NCBI RefSeq assembly: GCF_000614185.1
Contig: NZ_BAKM01000017.1
Span: 51,019 to 115,018 of the forward strand
DNA: 64,000 bases
Reading direction: 5' to 3'
Source of the DNA: Phocaeicola sartorii JCM 17136 = DSM 21941
Lineage (GTDB): Bacteria; Bacteroidota; Bacteroidia; Bacteroidales; Bacteroidaceae
The notes beneath the pieces were generated by a model. That model did not search any database. It was not told the DNA's origin and worked only from the letters and a program-made list of their open reading frames with translations. This document shows positions 36,813 to 45,057 of the stretch, piece after piece. The position numbers and the translations under genes were made by a program. Within the stretch, counting starts at the first letter, position 1. The number at the start of each line of letters is the position of its first letter.

Positions 36813-38499
36813 ACTGTTTGTCTTTTTAGTCCTGATTTGTGTCGTCATTCTTCTTCCTTTTTTGGGGCTGACAGATTTTCACACTAAAGGAGAGCCTCGT
36901 GAAGCTGTAGTAGCTTATTCAATGTTGGAGACCGGTAACTGGATTCTGCCCGTAAACAATGGAGGGGATATTGCTTATAAGCCACCCTTCTTTCATTGGT
37001 GCATCGCGGCGGTTTCATCTGTTGCAGGTGAAGTGACCGAATATACATCCCGTATGCCGTCCGCTTTGTCGCTGATAGCTATGGTGTTGGCGGGCTTTCT
37101 GTTTTATGCCAAGCGTAAAGGTGCTTCTCTTGCTTTCCTGATGTCTGTCATTACCTTATCCAATTTCGAAGTGCATCGCGCGGGTATGAACTGCCGTGTC
37201 GATATGATGCTGACCGCTTTTATTGTGCTGGCGCTTTATCAGCTTTATAAATGGTGTGAGAAGGGGCAGCGGGGATTCCCGTGGGTGGCTACGCTGTTCA
37301 TGGGGTGTGCTGCTTTGACCAAAGGCCCTGTCGGTATCATTCTGCCTTGTCTGGTTACAGGAGTCTATCTGTTGGTTCGTGGAATGAAGTTCTATAAAGC
37401 ATTTTTTTCCATGCTTCTGGTTGCCGTTGTCTCATGTATCTTGCCGGCTGCCTGGTATCTTGCAGCCTATCAGCAGGGAGGAGACAATTTCATAGCCTTG
37501 GTGATGGAGGAGAACTTCGGGCGTTTTATGGGTAAAATGACTTATGAGTCGCACGAGAATCCTGCCTATTATAATGTATTGACCGTATTGGCGGGATATG
37601 CACCTTACACCTTGTTGGTGTTGCTTTCTTTGTTCAGCTTGAAATACAGAAAGGTTTCCGGAAGACCGCGTGAGTGGTGGAACCGGTTCACGACCTATAT
37701 ACGTGAGATGGATGATACCCGGTTGTTCTCATTGTTGAGTATTGTTTTAATCTTTGTGTTCTATTGCATCCCAAAGAGCAAACGAAGTGTCTATCTGCTG
37801 CCTATCTATCCGTTTATCGCTTATTTTGTGGCAGAATATGTGGTGTATCTGGTCAGGATCAGTTCAAAAGCCATTAAAATATATAGTGGTTTCCTGTCCG
37901 TAGCCGGTATTTTGTTGCTTCTTACTTTTATAGCGGTGAAATGCGGATGGGTGCCCGACAGCATTTTCCAGGGAAGGCACGCCGCCCAGAATATTTTGTA
38001 CATGGATGCATTGAAAGATATGCCTGTCACTTTTATTAGTTTTCTGCTTATCCTGTTGCCATTGTGCATTGCCATATTCTATTTCACCCGCATTAACAGA
38101 ACCAGGCATTATGACTCTGCCATTTATTGTGCCATTGCTATGACATTTGCCTTGTTCATGTCTTTGGATGGAGTTTATCAGCCCGCTGTTCTTAATGTGA
38201 AGTCCGACAAAGGGCTGGCCGAAGAGGTCCGCAAGATAGTTCCTGAGGGGAAAATATACTCTTATGTCAGTGTGGATATGCTTCGTTTCTATGTGGTTAA
38301 CTTTTATAATAATGACCGTGTGGCTTTGTTTGAACGGGATATGCCTCAAGAAGGGTATCTGTTGGTCGGAGCCAATGATTTTAATGGATTTAAACCCCGG
38401 TACGAAAACGAATATACTTTCAATGAAGTGTATAGAAGCAAAAAGCGGGGATGTGATATTCGCGATATTATTTATTTGTATCATTTTGTCAAGAAGTAA
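36802..38499 (+). CDS. ArnT-like GT-C fold glycosyltransferase
   Basis: 565 residues with about a dozen membrane helices. It begins MKNRLFVFLVL and shows the ArnT/PMT motif GEPREAVVAYSMLETGNWILP and IAYKPPFFHW. This family transfers a sugar from a polyprenyl phosphate carrier to lipid A or to protein on the periplasmic face. The ATG at 36802 is preferred to an upstream one at 36730 because it starts at the first membrane helix and overlaps the licD stop codon. Together with LicD it points to modification of LPS or another glycolipid. Confidence 0.82.
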   Translation: MKNRLFVFLVLICVVILLPFLGLTDFHTKGEPREAVVAYSMLETGNWILPVNNGGDIAYKPPFFHWCIAAVSSVAGEVTEYTSRMPSALSLIAMVLAGFLFYAKRKGASLAFLMSVITLSNFEVHRAGMNCRVDMMLTAFIVLALYQLYKWCEKGQRGFPWVATLFMGCAALTKGPVGIILPCLVTGVYLLVRGMKFYKAFFSMLLVAVVSCILPAAWYLAAYQQGGDNFIALVMEENFGRFMGKMTYESHENPAYYNVLTVLAGYAPYTLLVLLSLFSLKYRKVSGRPREWWNRFTTYIREMDDTRLFSLLSIVLIFVFYCIPKSKRSVYLLPIYPFIAYFVAEYVVYLVRISSKAIKIYSGFLSVAGILLLLTFIAVKCGWVPDSIFQGRHAAQNILYMDALKDMPVTFISFLLILLPLCIAIFYFTRINRTRHYDSAIYCAIAMTFALFMSLDGVYQPAVLNVKSDKGLAEEVRKIVPEGKIYSYVSVDMLRFYVVNFYNNDRVALFERDMPQEGYLLVGANDFNGFKPRYENEYTFNEVYRSKKRGCDIRDIIYLYHFVKK

Positions 38500-38521
38500 A
38501 CCTGTTAAAGGTTTACTTCTT
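38491..38521. terminator. Bidirectional terminator overlapping both stop codons
   Basis: A perfect 13-base stem AAGAAGTAAACCT (38491-38503) with AGGTTTACTTCTT (38509-38521) around 5 bases, followed by TTTTC on the plus strand. The left arm contains the TAA of the ArnT-like gene, and the loop and right arm contain the stop of the convergent glycosyltransferase. Confidence 0.85.
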
Positions 38522-39454
38522 TTTCTATGAAATAACGCGGGCGGTGTTTCACCTCTTTATAAATCTTACCCACATATTCGCCGATGACTCCGATGGCGGT
38601 CAGAATAGCCCCACCGATAAACCATACAGAGATCAATAACGAAGTCCATCCCGGGAATACCTGTCCGCTGGCGAAAGCGATAAAGCATAAATAATGGCGA
38701 TGACGGATGCCAGCATAAAGACCAGTCCGGCAGTGGTTATCAATCGTAGCGGTTTGACGGAAAATGAGGTGATGCCATCCAATGCGAAATTCAGCATTTT
38801 GGTGAGTGGATATTTGGACTCTCCTGCAAACCGTTCTTTGCGGTCATAATAAACCGAAGCCGACGGATAACCTAAGGTGGGGACTATTCCCCGCAGGAAA
38901 AGATTACGCTCCGGATAAGAAACCAATGCCTGTAAAGTCCGTCTGCTCATCAGCCGGAAATCGGCATGGTTATAGACAATGTCTCCCCCCATCGTTCTCA
39001 TCAGTTTATAAAACAGCTGTGCAGTATGTCTTTTAAAGAAGGTGTCTGTTTTCCGTTCCTTCCTTACGCCATATACAATGTCTATACCTTTGTTGCAATC
39101 ATCCACCATTTCAGGAATCACGTTTATGTCATCCTGTAAATCTGCGTCAATGGATACGGCGGCATCGTATCTGCTATCCGCCGCCCACTCCAGACCGGCC
39201 CACAACGCTTGCTGGTGGCCCACGTTATGGGCCAGTTTTAATCCCATGACGCAAGGGTTGGCACCGGCCAGTTGTTCTATCAGAGGCCAGGTCGCATCTT
39301 TACTTCCGTCATCCACATATAATATTCTTCCGTCTTCTATTCTCCCCTCATTTTCCATCAGGGCAAGGAGGCCGGATAGTTGCCGGGTTGTTTCCTTCAG
39401 TACTTCTTCCTCATTATAGCAAGGAACAACAATGACAAGTTTAATGGTATTCAT
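38505..39454 (-). CDS. Dolichol-phosphate-mannose-synthase-like GT2 with membrane tail (one frameshift)
   Basis: A family 2 glycosyltransferase of the DPM1/GtrB type, making a polyprenyl-phosphate-linked sugar. It begins NTIKLVIVVPCYNEEEVLKET, then YVDDGSKDATW, the catalytic VSIDADLQDDIN, and two C-terminal membrane helices. The frame breaks at 38680-38682: the minus strand TTTATCGC probably lacks one base. Repair restores the second helix (VFPGWTSLLISVWFIGGAILTAIGVIGEYVGK) and the family end IYKEVKHRPRYFIEKE, for 316 residues. Its start overlaps the GtrA-family gene by 4 bases, and the two are the classic carrier-sugar synthesis and flippase pair. Confidence 0.88.
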
Positions 39455-39831
39455 AGCTTTTTATGTTTAAATACAAATCGGACTAACAGAAAGTTGATAG
39501 GAATTGCGATGGCAAATACCGGGACAGGCGCCCATGTCTTTGTGATTCCCATAAACAAGAATAAATTGAGTAAGGCCAGATGCAGCAGATAATTGACTGA
39601 ATGCGCTCCTCCCATTCCCATTAGCTTTCTCCAGGAAGGTTTTGTCCCGAAAGTAAAATAGGAAGTCAGATAGAAATTGGCGATGAAGCTTAACGCATAT
39701 CCTGTGGTATAGGCTATGTTGACATTGATATGAGGCTGCAATAAATAGTAGATACCATAGTGCGTTGCTGTCGCCACTACTCCCACTATGCCGAAACGAA
39801 CCGCTTCTTTTAACGTTTGTCTGCTTTCCAT
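39451..39831 (-). CDS. GtrA family membrane protein (lipid-linked sugar flippase)
   Basis: 126 residues with four hydrophobic helices. VRFGIVGVVATATHYGIYYLL and ALSFIANFYLTSYFTFG are the recognisable GtrA segments. GtrA is thought to move polyprenyl-phosphate sugars across the inner membrane. It is coupled by overlapping start and stop codons to the LTA synthase-like gene before it and to the GT2 after it. The trio probably builds and uses a lipid-carried sugar for envelope glycan modification. Confidence 0.88.
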   Translation of the reverse strand: MESRQTLKEAVRFGIVGVVATATHYGIYYLLQPHINVNIAYTTGYALSFIANFYLTSYFTFGTKPSWRKLMGMGGAHSVNYLLHLALLNLFLFMGITKTWAPVPVFAIAIPINFLLVRFVFKHKKL

Positions 39832-41612
39832 TATCGTGCCAGATAGTTATAACGAATCATCATATCAGATATAGTATGGGCTTTTTCGGCATGTTCTTTT
39901 TCTTTTGCCGGAATGTGCCGTATATCACCTTCCACATTCATTTGGGGGCCGATGGCGAATGGTGCTTTATCCGGGTCCAGAATACTTTGTCCGATGCCTT
40001 TCCATGGGTAACCGTCCAGCTTCATCAGGTTCAGTAGGGTAGTGTACATATCCACTTGCCCCATTACTTTTTCATACCTCATTCCGATTGGTGAGTTGAC
40101 AATGATCAGTGGAGTAAAAGGTTTGTCCGAAACAATATCTTTGCCTCCGTCGGAATGGCAGAGGGGAATGCGGTCTGCGGCCAGCCCTTCATGGTCTCCG
40201 GTTATAACAATGAGAGTGCGGCTGTAATCGGAGCGTGTTTTCAGATAGTCAATGAATTGTTTGATGGCGTGGTCGGTGTAATTGGCCATGCACATATAGT
40301 CTTTCATCCGTTGCGGGTAGTCTCCTTTAAAAGTAATGCGTCTGGACTCTTCGGGCAGGATAAACGGATTGTGGCCGGAGTAAGTCACACACTGGAAGTA
40401 AGCCGGTTCGTTCTCCTTCCATATTTCTCCTTTTTTTAGTTTCTCCACACATTGACGGAAGAAAGATTCGTCTCCCAGTTTTTTACGTGAGCCGACCTTC
40501 TCGTCCAGTATCCAGCAGGGTTTGGTGAGCAAGGTGTCTATACCGAAAGCTTTGGCAACCGCCCCCTGGTTCCATACTATTTGTTTGTCAACAGTCAGCA
40601 GATATCCGCGTGCTCCATATTTCTCTTTCATCGCTTGGGTCAGTGTGAAGAAAGTGTTAGTGGGATACTTCATGCTATAGGAGCCGCTTTTGATCGGTAG
40701 CATTCCTGCATTCAGCAACAATTGGCAATCTATGGAACGCCCGCCCGCTACTTGTGTCAGTACTTTGGGCGCGAATAAGGTGGTCGGTTCTTTCAGCAAA
40801 GAGTTGAGACAGGGAGTGATTTCATGTCCTTCCACATTTCGTTCCAACACCCAGCTTTCCAATGACTCGCACAGGATGACCACTAAGTTGGTCTGGGCGG
40901 GGATGCTGTCCGGCAAAGGCTTGTAGGCCGGTTGTTCCGCTTGCCATGTACGGATGGTTTCTTCTATTTGCGGAGTATAGATGTCTTTTGCTTGCAGGGC
41001 GTTATAATACAAGTGTCCGAACAGAGTGTACATCGGTACGCCGCATGTATGGTAATTGGCGTTTTGTAAGGAATCGTATGCAGCCTTATAGCCGCCTTTG
41101 ATGGTGTTCAGCCCTACGGAAAGTAATAATACAAAACCTGTCGTTGCCAGATAATGCCACTTTATGGTAGGTTTCGGCTTGTTCTTTTCTGTGATATACA
41201 GGTAAAGGCATGCCAAGGTTGATAATGGAAAAAGGAGGTCGGTCCAGCGCAGGGAGTCATAGACGCTGGCCGTGAAGTCGGACAGATTTCCCGCCAGCCC
41301 GTAGCTGTCCAACGGGATGGCTGAATAGTAGGTGCGGCTGTACATCAGGTTGGCTGTCAATAATCCGTCTAACAGGAACATGACAACGCATTGTAACCAT
41401 CCTTTCCGGAAGCAGGCGTAGGGCACTAGTAAAACCAAAGTGGCCAATGCGGCGTTCAGATAAAGTTCGGGGAAGGAAAAGGAGGTGAATGTGGTTTGCA
41501 TACACCAGATGATATTGAATAAAATAAATTTAAAGAATAGTCCTCCTCCGAATACGATTGTCGGTCGTGTCCAAAGTTTTTTTGGAAATAGAGAATTAAC
41601 AAGAGATTTCAT
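39831..41612 (-). CDS. Second LTA synthase-like membrane phosphotransferase
   Basis: 593 residues: N-terminal helices (FFKFILFNIIWCM, LATLVLLVPYACF and others) and a sulfatase-fold catalytic domain. Motifs are NLVVILCESLESWVLE (metal Glu), AGGRSIDCQLLLNAGMLP (nucleophile region, with Ser where LtaS has Thr) and VITGDHEGLAADRIPL (metal Asp-His). It is only distantly similar to the first such protein at 32.3 kb. It is the first gene of the leftward trio with GtrA and the GT2. The transferred group may be phosphoglycerol or phosphoethanolamine. Confidence 0.8.
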   Translation of the reverse strand: MKSLVNSLFPKKLWTRPTIVFGGGLFFKFILFNIIWCMQTTFTSFSFPELYLNAALATLVLLVPYACFRKGWLQCVVMFLLDGLLTANLMYSRTYYSAIPLDSYGLAGNLSDFTASVYDSLRWTDLLFPLSTLACLYLYITEKNKPKPTIKWHYLATTGFVLLLSVGLNTIKGGYKAAYDSLQNANYHTCGVPMYTLFGHLYYNALQAKDIYTPQIEETIRTWQAEQPAYKPLPDSIPAQTNLVVILCESLESWVLERNVEGHEITPCLNSLLKEPTTLFAPKVLTQVAGGRSIDCQLLLNAGMLPIKSGSYSMKYPTNTFFTLTQAMKEKYGARGYLLTVDKQIVWNQGAVAKAFGIDTLLTKPCWILDEKVGSRKKLGDESFFRQCVEKLKKGEIWKENEPAYFQCVTYSGHNPFILPEESRRITFKGDYPQRMKDYMCMANYTDHAIKQFIDYLKTRSDYSRTLIVITGDHEGLAADRIPLCHSDGGKDIVSDKPFTPLIIVNSPIGMRYEKVMGQVDMYTTLLNLMKLDGYPWKGIGQSILDPDKAPFAIGPQMNVEGDIRHIPAKEKEHAEKAHTISDMMIRYNYLAR

Positions 41613-41638
41613 TTAGTTTTTAATTTTGTAATTATCAG

Positions 41639-41736
41639 CAAAGATATATATTCTAAACGCACAAACCTTATTTTAGGCAGGGTACTTTTCTTTTTAGCTT
41701 ATTCTTTGTATGGGAGAGGGGAAATATTTACCTTTG
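41639..41736. promoter_or_regulatory. Divergent promoters between the LTA synthase-like and GT4 genes
   Basis: Rightward: TTTG at 41705-41708, 20 bases, TACCTTTG at 41729-41736, a consensus promoter 20 bases before the GT4 start. Leftward: minus-strand TATCTTTG at 41639-41646, 26 bases before the LTA synthase-like start, with a poor -33 box. Confidence 0.75.
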
Positions 41737-41756
41737 CCTTAGATAAATAAAGGAAT

Positions 41757-42890
41757 ATGAGAATAGGATTTGATGGTAAACGTGCTGTCCAGAATTTCAC
41801 GGGCTTGGGGAATTACAGCCGCTATGTCATAGATATTTTATATCGTTTTTCTCCGGAGAATGAATATGTGCTTTATGCTCCCCGCAGGCGGTCGAGCCGG
41901 GTGTTTGACGAGTTGTTGCATCATTGTCCCCGCCTGAAGACCATTTATCCGGAAGGCATGTGGAAGCATTTCAAGTCGTCGTGGCGTACTTGGGGGATTG
42001 CCTCACGCCTGGATAAGGAAGGTATCGACCTGTTTCACGGGCTCAGCAATGAGCTGCCTTTAACTATCAGAAAGGCCCGGCATACCCGGAGTGTGGTCAC
42101 TATACACGATTTGATATTCTTGCGTTATCCGGAGTATTATCATTGGATTGACCGGAAAATCTATGCTTATAAGTTCCGCAAGGCTTGTGAATACGCCGAT
42201 CGGGTCATAGCAATCAGCGAGTGTACCAAGCGCGATATCATTTCTTATTTCCATATTCCCGAAGAGAAAATAAAAGTAGTTTATCAAGGTTGTGATGTAT
42301 CATTCACTCTACCGGCCACTGATGAAAAGAAGCGGGAAGTACGCGTGAAATATAGTTTGCCCGAGCATTATATCCTGAATGTAGGAAGTATAGAGGAGCG
42401 CAAGAATGTGCTTCTGGCAGTGAAAGCCCTCCTTCGTCTGCCTGAGGAGATGCATCTGGTTATTTTGGGGCGACGGACTGCTTATACAGACCGGATAGAT
42501 ACATTCATACACGCCCATCATTTAGAGGAGCGTGTGAAAATATTGCATGGGATTCCTTTTGCCGATTTGCCTGCCATTTATCAGCAAGCCGGCGTGTTTG
42601 TCTACCCTTCCCGTTTCGAAGGGTTTGGCATTCCTATTATAGAAGCCCTTCATTCCGGGGTTCCGGTAGTGGCTGCTACCGGCTCTTGTCTGGAGGAGGC
42701 GGGAGGCCCCGCTTCCATTTATGTCCATCCTGACGATGTGGAAGGAATGGCCGATGCCTTAAAGCAGGCCTCCGGCAACCAGGCTGTCCGCGCAAGGATG
42801 ATTGAAGAAGGGAAAAACTACGTGCGCCGTTTTTCGGAAGAAGAACAGGCGCGGCAGCTGATGCGTATTTATTCCGGATTATGCCAGTGA
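41757..42890 (+). CDS. GT4-family glycosyltransferase
   Basis: A retaining GT-B glycosyltransferase of 377 residues. The glycine-rich start MRIGFDGKRAVQNFTGLGNYSRYVID, TIHDLIFLRYPEYYH, LNVGSIEERKNVLLAVKAL and the nucleotide-sugar E-x7-E motif around EGFGIPIIEALHSG are all present. It has no membrane helix, so it acts at the cytoplasmic face. Its 3' end overlaps the convergent msbA-like gene by 12 bases. The donor is likely a mannose or glucose nucleotide, unproven. It is probably part of LPS or capsule assembly given the neighbours. Confidence 0.88.
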   Translation: MRIGFDGKRAVQNFTGLGNYSRYVIDILYRFSPENEYVLYAPRRRSSRVFDELLHHCPRLKTIYPEGMWKHFKSSWRTWGIASRLDKEGIDLFHGLSNELPLTIRKARHTRSVVTIHDLIFLRYPEYYHWIDRKIYAYKFRKACEYADRVIAISECTKRDIISYFHIPEEKIKVVYQGCDVSFTLPATDEKKREVRVKYSLPEHYILNVGSIEERKNVLLAVKALLRLPEEMHLVILGRRTAYTDRIDTFIHAHHLEERVKILHGIPFADLPAIYQQAGVFVYPSRFEGFGIPIIEALHSGVPVVAATGSCLEEAGGPASIYVHPDDVEGMADALKQASGNQAVRARMIEEGKNYVRRFSEEEQARQLMRIYSGLCQ

Positions 42891-44714
42891 TTGCATATCA
42901 TTCAGCCGCTTGTAGTAGCCGTTTTTAGCCAATAACTCATCGTGCTTGCCCCGTTCTACGATTTCACCTTCATAAAGCACGCAGATCTCATCCGCATTCT
43001 TGATGGTGGAAAGCCGGTGTGCGATAGCGATAGTGGTACGTGTCTTCATCAGACGTTCCAGAGCCTCTTGAACCAAACGCTCGCTTTCCGTATCGAGAGC
43101 GGAAGTCGCCTCGTCAAGGATCAATATGGGCGGATTTTTCAAGATGGCACGTGCTATGCTGACACGCTGGCGTTGTCCGCCGGACAGTTTGCCGCCACGG
43201 TCTCCGATATTGGTGTCATACCCTTTCTCTGTTTCCATGATGAAATCATGCGCATTGGCAATTTTGGCGGCAGCTATTACTTGCTCCATGGTTGCGTTTT
43301 CCACACCGAAAGCGATGTTGTTGAAGAAAGAGTCATTGAACAGGATCGCTTCCTGGTTCACATTTCCTATCAGGCTGCGCAGATTGGCTATGCGTAATTC
43401 CTTGATGTTGATTCCGTCTATCAGGATTTCTCCTTCCTGTATGTCGTGGTAACGTGGCAGCAGATCCACCAGTGTTGATTTTCCCGACCCCGACTGGCCC
43501 ACTAAAGCGATGGTCTTTCCTTTGGGGATCGTGATATTGATATCCTTTAATACCTGACGTGTCCCGTCATAGCTGAAAGAAATATTTTTCATCTCGATCT
43601 TGTCATTCAGATTATCCAGCACTTTCGGATCGGCTATTTCTTTGATCGGATTTTCTGCTTTCAGGATCTTGTCTACACGCTCCATGGAGGCTAGTCCTCT
43701 CGGTATATTGTAACCGGCTTTGGAGAACTCTTTCAGCGGATTGATGACACTGTAAAGGATAACCATATAGAATATAAAAGTCGGTGCGTCAATGGAGGAG
43801 TGCTCTCCCAGAATAAGTGAGCCTCCGAACCACAATACCAGTACAATCAGCAGAGTACCTAGGAATTCACTCATCGGATGTGCCAGGGCTTGGCGGGTGG
43901 CGACGCGGTTTGTGGCATCGCGCAGCTCGTTGCTGCACTGTGTAAAACGGTCTATCATTTTCTGTTCGGCAATGAAAGCCTTGATAATGCGGAGGCCGCC
44001 TAATGTTTCTTCCAGCTGGGTCATTGTGTCACTCCATTTGCCTTGTGCCTCCAGTGACTGGCGTTTCAGTTTCTTTCCTACCTTTCCCATCACCCATCCC
44101 ATACCCGGAACGACCAACAGGGTGAACAGGGTCAGCTGCCAGCTGGTTACCAGCAAGGTGCCGAAGTACATCACAATCAAAATCGGATTCTTGATGAGCA
44201 TATCCAGCGAACTGGTGATGGAGTTTTCCACTTCTCCCACATCACCACTCATGCGGGCAATGATATCTCCTTTCCGTTCTTCCGAGAAGAATCGTAACGG
44301 CAGGCGCATCACTTTGCTGTACACCATGATGCGGATGTCGCGTACAACTCCTGTCCGTAAGGGAATCATAACAGCGGAGGAGGCGAAATAGCAAGAGGTT
44401 TTCAGCATGGTCATGAAAGCGAGGAACAATCCTAAAAACAGCAGGGTTCCTGATGCGCCATGGATTTCAATCATGCGGCTCACCGAGTAATAGAAATTAT
44501 TGATAGCGATATCTTTCATTCCCATATCGCTGCCCCAAGGGATAAAACTGTAAGTCCGCTGGTCTATTTTGAACAGGATTTGCAGAATAGGGATTAACAA
44601 AGTGAATGAGAATATATTAAAAACCGCAGAAAGCAGGTTTAACAGGACAGCCCAACCTAAATATTTCTTGTAAGGTGATACGAATCGTCGCATCATTTGG
44701 AAGAATTCTTTCAT
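42879..44714 (-). CDS. MsbA-like ABC exporter
   Basis: A half-transporter of 611 residues with six membrane helices in the first 340 and a C-terminal ATPase. Walker A is GQSGSGKST, the signature LSGGQRQRVSIARAIL, Walker B PPILILDEATSALD and the switch histidine AIAHRLSTI. MsbA relatives flip lipid A-core across the inner membrane. Location next to LPS genes supports that role, but multidrug export cannot be excluded. A good minus-strand promoter lies 51 bases upstream of its start codon. Confidence 0.88.
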   Translation of the reverse strand: MKEFFQMMRRFVSPYKKYLGWAVLLNLLSAVFNIFSFTLLIPILQILFKIDQRTYSFIPWGSDMGMKDIAINNFYYSVSRMIEIHGASGTLLFLGLFLAFMTMLKTSCYFASSAVMIPLRTGVVRDIRIMVYSKVMRLPLRFFSEERKGDIIARMSGDVGEVENSITSSLDMLIKNPILIVMYFGTLLVTSWQLTLFTLLVVPGMGWVMGKVGKKLKRQSLEAQGKWSDTMTQLEETLGGLRIIKAFIAEQKMIDRFTQCSNELRDATNRVATRQALAHPMSEFLGTLLIVLVLWFGGSLILGEHSSIDAPTFIFYMVILYSVINPLKEFSKAGYNIPRGLASMERVDKILKAENPIKEIADPKVLDNLNDKIEMKNISFSYDGTRQVLKDINITIPKGKTIALVGQSGSGKSTLVDLLPRYHDIQEGEILIDGINIKELRIANLRSLIGNVNQEAILFNDSFFNNIAFGVENATMEQVIAAAKIANAHDFIMETEKGYDTNIGDRGGKLSGGQRQRVSIARAILKNPPILILDEATSALDTESERLVQEALERLMKTRTTIAIAHRLSTIKNADEICVLYEGEIVERGKHDELLAKNGYYKRLNDMQSLA

Positions 44715-44764
44715 CTATTTGAATCTTTTTTTAGTGACAAGGGGAACAATGACTTTTAAGCTGA

Positions 44765-44795
44765 CAAAAGTAGGTAGATTTTTGCAATAATCAAA
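44765..44795 (-). promoter_or_regulatory. Promoter of the MsbA-like gene
   Basis: On the minus strand TTTG (44792-44795), 19 bases, then TACTTTTG (44765-44772): both boxes and the spacing agree with the Bacteroides consensus. Confidence 0.8.
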
Positions 44796-44843
44796 GAAAT
44801 AGGCAGTTAAAGATGAATAATCTGATGTCAGTCAGCATGTTTT

Positions 44844-44951
44844 TTCACGTACGTCCGTATGGAGTTATACATACGTATATGCAGGGCTACGCATACGTAC
44901 GTGCAGGCTTATGCGTATGTATGTGAAATCTTACACGTTCAGACGCGCGAG
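44844..44951. repeat. Five degenerate 21-22-bp tandem repeats (CATACGTA type)
   Basis: Units start at 44844, 44865, 44887, 44908 and 44930. Typical cores are CATACGTATATG, GCATACGTACGTGC and GCGTATGTATGTG, and the middle units end in a GG-rich linker. Palindromic 8-base cores (ATACGTAT, ACGTACGT) recur. The array lies in the 343-base gap upstream of msbA and downstream of the GT92/GT2 gene; nothing else is visible in that gap apart from the msbA promoter. Confidence 0.75.
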
Positions 44952-45057
44952 ACAGACTTTTATAATTAGCCTGTTATGCGTAAAGTGAGAGCATAAACGC
45001 CTCCAACTTCCTGGTGAGAAAGAATGATGCGTCAAGGAACTTGGCTACTTAAAATGC

